A stretch of DNA of 64,000 bases from assembly GCA_951799425.1 (NCBI GenBank), contig OX637399.1, positions 35,499,701-35,563,700 of the forward strand. Direction: 5' to 3'. This document shows positions 50,401 through 59,400 of this stretch, piece by piece; the first letter of the stretch is position 1, and each line of letters opens with the position of its first letter. Source of the stretch: Ilex aquifolium. Lineage: Eukaryota; Streptophyta; Magnoliopsida; Aquifoliales; Aquifoliaceae. The position numbers and the translations under genes were made by a program. A model generated the notes under the pieces. It was not told where the DNA came from, searched no databases, and saw nothing but the letters and a program-made list of their open reading frames with translations.

Positions 50401-53400
50401 ATAAATAGTATAGATTTATTTATTAGTTTATTTGAAGGTGGTAGTATTTAGTGGCGGAGCTAGGAATATGATCTAGGGCGAACACACTTTAACTACAAGT
50501 TTTACTTTGTCCTCTAATAGGTAAAAATAATGTGATATATTTATGTTTTTTTACATCATATTTAATACATAAAGATTCGTTAGACATGAAAGGGCCTAAA
50601 ACCCGTATATATATTCTATACAAACAAAAAGTAACTAAAAAGAGGTTCATTATAACTTTTTAAAAAAAAAATGAGGCTAATTACAACAATTTACAATTGA
50701 CCTCGACGAGTCTTCATACTTTGAAAGCATTCGATGATAATTTCATTATCAATGCCATCGAAAATGCCTTTCTCTATATAAGTAATCAAACTATCTGTTA
50801 TCCATTAAACACCCATTCGATTATGTAACTTAAACTTCACAATCTTCATTACCAAAAATGCTCTCTCAACAGTGGCACTTGATGTAGTGAGAAGAGAAAA
50901 TGAAATGCTTCCTTCTTCTCTTGATCCCAAGTCTCCAACGTGATGTTGTTGGTGCAGAGGTGCAAGAGGAGTCGTTCCTTTCTTTTCCACTTTGCTTGTC
51001 TTTGGAAAGAAGATGACAAAGGACAAAGGAGTGTGCCAAGGGCTTCTATGACTCAACATTTTTTTTTCAGTTTATTGACTTCAAGAGATTTGTTATGGCC
51101 TTATGGGATTGGTTCTTTGACCCAATTAATTTTGTTTTATCTAGCTCATTAGGGTGGGCCTAATTGAAATTATCCAAAAATATATATAAGACATATATAG
51201 GTAAAAAAATGGCCCCCACCTCCCTTCGCCACTGGTAGTATTATCTTTAGTGTAGGGTTACATTAGTAATCTTTGATTTTAGGGTTTTTGGTACCCTATA
51301 AAATGGGACTAATGTATTGGTATTAGGGAGACTTGGATTATTGATCATTTTTGAGAATTTTTTTCTCCTTAGTTTCTCTTTCTCATCTCCTTCTTAGTTC
51401 TTCTTCTCATCCTCCTCCTCTTCTATTCTCATCTCATTCTTAGTTCTTCTTAGTCTACATCATTTGCTCTATACCAGTTGATGCAAGACAAAAAAGGAAA
51501 TTTGATCAAGAGAAAATAAAAAGGAGAAAGAATGAGAAGGGAAGAAAAATGCTACAAAAGCAAAGAGCAAAATTCAAGAAGAGAGGAAAAAACCAATTCA
51601 ATATTAATAGTGAATTCTCGATAGCAACTCTATCGTCAAGTCTCCAAAATCCATTATATAATGCCTATCTATAGGCAGCCTAAAATAGCCTGATAGACAA
51701 ATACAAAAATACAAAAATAATAATGTTTAAATTGCCAAGTTAATAAGTTAATAAAGAAACCCTTAATACCATAAGCTATAAAATAACACTAGAATAAATT
51801 CTTAAGCCTTAATCTTCAATCCAACTTGTTTCTCCAATCCTTTTTTGTTCCCTATCACGACCACACGTTTTCCAACATCCAAAATAATTTAACTCGAAAA
51901 GAGTCTCATCGAAAAGAGAAAAAAACAATAAAGAGAAAAATAATTTTACTCCCATTCCACGAAAAGATATGTTATCCCAGCTGCTATAAACTTCATTCTA
52001 GAGGATACAAGTGCAACACATACCTTGAGCAGACATATTGTCAACATCTTTGTCCATTTCACCAGCTCGACGAACTGCATCTTTACACTTGTCTAAAGCA
52101 GCTTCTTCATTCACATTTGCATCATGAACCAAGTGAAATGCAGTTACTATTCTCTCCGGTATAGCGCCAACAGCCAATTTCTAAAGTTACAATGGCATGA
52201 TCCCAAATCAAATATACCAATATTTCAACCAAAATAAAATGAAAAAAAAAAGGTCAAGTAAACAATATCATGAACTGATACAAAATTCAGTCCAAACTTA
52301 CAATTCTTAATGAGTGTGCATCCCTCTTCACTATCTTGATGGGATTTGAATTCTTTCCATTACTAACCGGCAGAGGAGGAGGATTCTTACCCAGCATCTC
52401 ATCTTTAAGGTTCTGACCACGAGATCCAAAAACTTTCCTTTCTTCCCATATGTCAACCTGATCAATTTTCCCAACCCAATCCCACCCCAAAAAATGGATA
52501 AGTAGAAATGCACTGGAAATTTTGAAAGCCAAAAAGAAAAAATAACAATATTCTAAAATTTGACAGGTCAAAAATGAGAAGATGTAATATAAAAGCAGTA
52601 TACAGAAAGAAGACGCCAAGTAAATACATTGATACTTCTCCGTGTCGGCACTTACTCACTCTCGGGCATCACTATTTGGCACGCGATAAGATCTCAACTA
52701 ATGCGATGAAACAGTTGTTCAAAGGATAAAATCCAAGAGGACCTTGTCGCAAAAGCTCGAAATCATTATCATACTTCAACTCATCCTTATAGCAGTCATG
52801 TTAGTGCATATTCCACATTGTATCTTGTCACGACCATATAAAAATTAATTGCTAGCACATTAATTATGGTTCTATAAAATAAAGTTATTTTTAAAATTTT
52901 CAAATAAATAAATAGACCACAAATATGAATTACTTATGTGAAAACAAGTCGAATGACTATAATATTGGTCGTATTTCGTGTTGAAATAAAAATATCATAA
53001 TATCCAATTCGTATAATGAATGAATAATATATGTGTTATATATGATATATATATATACATATATCTATATAATAAAGTAGAGCTGAGTTTGAATTTTGGA
53101 GACAAAGAGAGGTCCAGATCGTTTTGAGACAAAACATAAAGTCATAAACACATCCAACGAACAACGTAATCCCAACATAAAAGATGGTTCAGATCATCTC
53201 AAAAATTTTGATCTAACGGTCTACAGTGAGTACTAAATTTTGTTTTCCCGCCTAACAACATTTCATTTTTTAATTATCAGATCGTTTCAAAATTATCCCG
53301 CCTAAACGTTTTAATTTTGGAATCCCCCCTCAATCACGCTATTTTCTCACGAATCCAAACTTCTCTCTCTGTTTTACTCTCTATCCATCATTAACGCCCC

Positions 53401-56400
53401 AAATCTCTCTCACGCACATTCCTTCTCTCTTTGGCCCTTCAATCACGCCCAAACTCTCTCTTTTCCCCAATCTTCTAACCTCTTCTCTTTTCTCTTTTTT
53501 TATCCCTATCTCTCTTCTCTATCCAGCAACGCCCTCTTTCTCCATTTTTCTTTCTCCCCCAATCTCCTATCTCTATCAGCGACACCCTCATCCCTCCGCC
53601 AACGCCGCCAACCGTGCCAGCCACCAGCCATCGAACACCGCCAGCAACACCATCGAGCACCGCCACCTGGTGACAACACCATCCCTCTTGGGTAACTCTT
53701 TGTTTCTTCTTCTCCTGCCTCTCTAACTTTTCCTCTATGTCTAGCGAACCACCATCAACGCCTATACACCACCCCCACAGCCCCTACCCCTCTTTCTCTC
53801 ACAACCCTAACCTGAGTACTCGGGAAATAAATAAAATTATGATTGATTGCTTTTGAGTTTCAACGATTATTTGATTTCTACCCTTTCTTACCATTGTGAT
53901 TGAATCTCTTTGGTTTATGATTGATTTGCTGCAGGAAAGGTACAGTGTTAAAAGGATTAAGTATGGAATTAGAAAGAGTAACATGGATGTTAGTAATTCT
54001 AACAGTTTGAAATTCTTAACAAAGCTCACACAAATTATCTACCATTGGAGCATGGAAGAATAGCAAGAAAGTAACTACAAAGGTTGAGCTAAAACAAATT
54101 GAGGTAATAAATCTTCTTTTATTTTCTAGCAAGGTATAATGAAATAGAAAAGACCTTAATATTGGATATGATTTTATTTTGACACTATCTATGCATTATG
54201 GGCTAGAGAAATTGGAAAAGAAGGCAGAATTTGTGGAGAGGATGAAAAACAATGGTGCTGTCATCCACAAGTAAATAGAAGAAAAGGTAGTTCTTCATTA
54301 TTTGCAACATTATTTCCATTCAATAAACAAGTTTCTTGGGTCTGTCTATGTAATACAAAAATTAAGTGATTATTTCTTTTTTTTCCGTAAGTCAAAATTT
54401 TCAAAGCCGGGTAATTATTGGTTTCATTGGGCTATGTTTTAGGGAGAGAAAAAAGAAGTCATCTTTTACGAGATATAAACGAAGAGGGGTTTTGTTTCAC
54501 AAAGGAAAAAGCTCACTAGTGAGTATTTAAAAGAATCATACTATTGTTCATTGATTGGCCATAGATACATATCTACCATTGTTCATTGATTAGTCATAGA
54601 TACATATCTCCACCTTTGAAAAATGTATCAATGAAACAGTTTTATATTACTTTTTCAGTTGGTTGCTTCGAGTCCATTAGTTTAAACTGGTTGGGATTGT
54701 TCTATTTTTAATAGCCGAGAAGTCCTTATTTGTGCATTCTAGCAATGTTGTAATTGTAGTATTGGTCAGTAGTGAATGGACTATCTTGCTTACCCTTCAC
54801 ATTTTTGGATTTTCGTGAGTAATAAATAGATGAATTTATGGAAGATCTAACTATTGGTTTCCCATTTTATTTTTTCCTTCTTTTTTAATTTTCCTTTCTT
54901 TTTGCTGTCGGGGTCATGGACAGTAGTTGATTGATGAATGGCAAAATGAGTGTTTTTATGTTATAGTGTGTGTTTTATTACATTTATGGAAACTGAGTCA
55001 CTCTCACATCTCCCACCCATTTTCACAGGGTAAAAAAAGCTGATTAATTGTAGAGAGTATCTTTGAAGGCACAGAAAGAGAAGTATAAGCTTTCTCTCTT
55101 TCACACTACTCTATTTATTGTCTTCAAATTTTTATTTATGATTTTCTATGTGTCATCATTTAATTTTATGGTAGTAGAATCATAAAAGTTTGTCTAAATA
55201 TCCGAAGGCACAGAAAGAGAAGTATAAGTTTTCTCTCTTTCACACTACTCTATTTATTGTCTTCAAATTTTTATTTATGATTTTCTATGTGTCATCATTT
55301 AATTTTATGGTAGTAGAATCATAAAAGTTTGTCTAAATTTCCGAACAAATTTTCATAGGTGGAGGTAGGTTGGTGATAATGGTTGTCTATAACAATTTTT
55401 TTTTTTTTTTTGAAAATTTGAGTTGTTCTCTTAGAATCTTTAATTGGTGATTAATTTTACATTATTTTGATTTCCCTATAAGGCTTATAAGTTTGGCTAT
55501 TGGTTGTGATTATGCTTTTTTAGTCATGATTTTTTGTTGGGGAGGGTTAGAAGTGATGAGTTATGGTCACTGCTCGGTAATATTGGAAGGGATGTTTAAG
55601 AAATAGAAGAGTTTGGTGGTGGTGGCAGCTTAGACCTTTACATAGAGATATTATTTAGACTAGACATTTTTTTGAGTTATATAGTGCTACAGGCACAACC
55701 AATTAATTGCGATTTTTTTTTGTTGCATAGTGCCTTCAGGCACGGGCAATTGATAGTATATTTATATTATACAAGTGTGAAATGGGTGGGGGATGGTTTG
55801 GTGTTCAAGTGACAAGTGTGTCTATAAAAAATATATGGAGGAAGCATGGACATTTGTCCATGTGAAGTAAGCAATTTGATGTCACCTAAGTGACGTTGGG
55901 GAGAATTTTGGCTATAAATAGCCATGACCAGTGGCCATTCGGACAACCGAAGAAAGGAGAGGAAGGGACAGAGAGAGGAAGGAATAGAAAGAAAGGAAGG
56001 AAAAAAAACAAAAACTTACGAGATTTTGGGGTCAAAAATTGGACAGTGATTTTACTTCAAATCACTACTAAATTTAAGCATTTGATTCGTGGTATTTTGA
56101 ATTTCATATCTATTAGTCATTGATGAGCTTGACGTACGGGGTAAATATAATATGCTTCTGTTTGTAAATCTATTTGCAAAGAGTGTTCTATTGTTTATCT
56201 CAAAATTCGTATTCCTATTTGCTAGTTTTGATTGATATGAAATCCTATGTGTTTGTTTGATTTGACCAATATTTTGGGCTAAATAATTTAGAATTGATTA
56301 GTATATATACGAAGTGTACTTGGAGCATAGTTAGTGAAATGTAATTGTGGCCCTACGGGGAGTCATTGTGATTATAGCCCAGTGGAGTGTGATTGGTTAG

Positions 56401-59400
56401 TATGAGTATGAATTTATATGTCCAAGTATCACTTGTCATGTTACCAATAGGAACCGAGTATGAAACTATATTTGATAGCAGTTGAGCTACATGCCATGTC
56501 CAATTTGATTGACGATTTTGTTGTTCTTGTATCCTATCATCTGAATTATTTGGTATTTGATTATTCGTATATTTGTATATCGTTGAGCATATTGTTTCAT
56601 GTTATATTCTATGAAGCACAGACACTTTTGAGAAAGTGACGTATCTATGTCGGATACTGACACTCTTCGAACACGTGTCCATAATTAAATAAAAAAAATT
56701 CAATTTCGGACAAAGACATGTACAACACTTCTTTAGAACGTGTCTACTACTAAACAATAAACATGTGTTGAAATGTTATTAACAAAGTTTAAAATTTTGA
56801 GAACATATAATTACTAATACTAGACATGTTAAAATTGTACTCCAAATATAATAATAAAAACAAAGATGAATCGAGAGAATGAGAGCAATTATTTAAATTA
56901 TATATTAGGTACATATTGTCTATAAAAAAAATGATGATTATTGACTACTATGATGAAACTTTAGTATAAAAATTCACACAGATGACTACACATAAGATTT
57001 ACTTATCATAAAATACTGAATCTTTTATGAATTGCATATCATTATCACTATATTTGCGATAAATTATATAATGTTATATATAAAATATAATTTTTTGTAA
57101 CGTATCCCCAAAGTGTTCCTGTCCTACTTTGTTTAGAAGTGTCATGTGTGCGTGTCCTTATCGTGTCGTATTCGTGCCTCGTGTCTGTGTCCATGTCCGT
57201 GCTTCTTAGGTCATATTGTATACTTCCCCACTTTTAATATTTTTCAGGATAATCTTAGAAGGAATGACCAGAGTTGATATTTGAAGAATCGAAGATGAAC
57301 AAATCTCGATATAATTTTTATTAAATTGAGATCGACAGTTTTATTGGTATTTAGAGATCAAATTTGTAATTATAATTTTTATTGGGATAAATAGAGCTAT
57401 GACCCTTGTATTTGGAGATATTTATGATTTATTGTGGTCGATCTATTAAATAACACATCTAAGAAATAGGGTGTTACTTATGTACAACCCAATTTCTGTG
57501 ACTACCAAGCGGTTTACCATCATCACTGCCTTGCATCAGATATTACAAATGGAAACTTATCACTGCTTGAAGTGTATCCTTAAGGACCTTAACTTGAGAA
57601 AATTCAGGACCAAATTTTTACACATTTTCTTCTAATTGGACAACCTATAAAATTAGGATGTGATCATGTCGCAACCAAACGTATTCTTAACTATTAATGA
57701 ACTATGGCGAAAACTGTTCCAGCATGAAAACCAGCTGAAGGGTTGTATCCTAGATCCCTAAAACCCCAACGACCATCCTTCTTGATTCTTCTATTCAACC
57801 TCACACACCAAAGGAGATCTAGCTTAGAGTTCAACCAAACTCACTTTGAAGAAATGTGCATTCCAAATATCTTGAGAGAAGATCGCTTGAAGAGCTTAAA
57901 CAATCTATTACGGTGGATACGTTCAAATGAAGCTATTCATAACTTCAATGGAACTCCAGAGGAGATATTTGCAATAGAAAAAGGCGTCTAACTATGGTAT
58001 TGACTGAGGTATAAGACTTGAATACTTGTAAATCAACTTTGAGTTTAGTAGATTAGGCTATGTGAACCGGGAGCAGTGCCTCAGTTTTTCCCGAGTTGGA
58101 TTTCCGCGTCAATAAATTGCTTGTGTTGTGGAAGCCTCTTTATTGCTTTACTTTGCATACACACGCACACTATGTGTTCGATTGAATGATTGTTTAACTT
58201 TCTATTCATCGTTAAGTGTTTTGTGAACGTTTGGCTTGGTGCTGGGCAAGGATTAAAATATTGTTTCGAAACGGTCAAAACATCCGAAGCGTTTCCGTTT
58301 CTAAAGAGACCGAAACGAATCGGTGATGGAATCGAAATTCTAATACTTCGAGGTGTTCCATAATGTTTCGAAATGTTTTGTTACATTTCAATGTATTTGC
58401 ACAATTATTTCGGAATGTTTCAAGGTATTTTAAGATATTTTGGTATATTTTGACCAATGTTTTGAAAAAAATAATTCTTAAATTTTTATTTTTTTCATTC
58501 TATTTTCGAAACGAGTTGAAACGTTTCCGAAACATGTCGAAACGTTTCCCCTTTTTAGGTAACTGAAACAATGCACCGAAACAAAATTTTGTTCCTTGGT
58601 GTTGGGATCATTGTTGTGGTGAAGTTGATTATAATTTAATCAAATGACAAATCTTTGCATCAATTCAAATGACGGGTTGTTTGGGTTGTTGATAAAAGTG
58701 GTTCACACACTTAATTACATAATTAATTTATGAATTGGTAATTGTAGTCAATAGGTTTAAAATTGATGGTTGTCCCAACGTAATTTTGATACCCCTATTC
58801 AGCCCTCACTCTAGGTTGTGTCTAGCAATTTCACATGTATAATCGTGAGGAAAAATCCACTTCGAATCTCCCCCTCTTCCGAATCCAATCAGCCAAGCCA
58901 CTCCACCTTTTTCCATCATCTCCTTCGTGAACAAAAACAATTTTTCTGTCATTACTTTGGATTTAATCACCCTTAAAAAATCACCTTTTTTGTAGCCAAT
59001 CAACTCAACCCATACAACATAAGCATCACCTCAAAACTTCCAGATAAAGCAACCGTACCCCCCATTTCAGAGGTTCCTATTCTTTCAACCAACCAAAATG
59101 CACAGTCGAGCTGCACTGAAAAGAAAAACATTCTCTCCTATTCCTTTCAATGATCCGAATGGATTGACCATTAGATTTTTCATCAACTTCCACCATTAAA
59201 GTTTTCCTTTCAATCTTTAACTTCATCGTTGACCTACAGTTGCCAAACGATTCTGATCAAAAGTTCCAAACATGTCATGATTACGGTTAAAAAGGGAAAG
59301 CGAGTAACCTTCCAAAAAGTATTATTACAAAACAATACTCTGATATCCAAAATGAATTTCAAATGGGGCAAGGTTTGGAACATTCAAGACCTCGAAAGAT

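Larger units (their letters stand above)
53064..55756 (+). mobile_element. Helitron-like element carrying a remorin gene fragment
   Basis: Left end TCTATATAATAAAGTAGAGC after an A/T-rich site. The right end has the hairpin GTGCC-TTCA-GGCAC (55730-55743), then 13 nt, then ATAG followed by T. Apart from ATAG instead of CTAG this is the Helitron 3' layout (hairpin 10-13 nt before CTRR, insertion between A and T). There are no inverted ends and no target duplication. It contains a gene-like piece: TC-rich leader, ATG-poor CCACC-rich part and spliced remorin exons. No Rep/helicase, so it would be non-autonomous. Confidence 0.5.
52826..57478. mobile_element. LTR of the A/B family in intron 2, with two nested elements
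   Basis: Starts TGTCACGACC after TATCT (52821-52825) and ends near GGGTGTTACT before TATGT (57479-57483), a target duplication with one change. The left 240 bp shares the order of phrases with the other family members (ACAAGTCGAATGACTATAATATTGG). A TATA signal (GCTATAAATAGCC, about 55909-55921) lies in the right part. It is split by a Helitron-like element (53064-55756) and a MITE (56609-57209). No internal retroelement sequence is attached. Confidence 0.55.

Noticed and set aside
53475..53666. Gly/Arg-rich minus-strand frame
   Set aside because: Antisense of the TC/CCACC-rich leader of the captured gene fragment; composition only.
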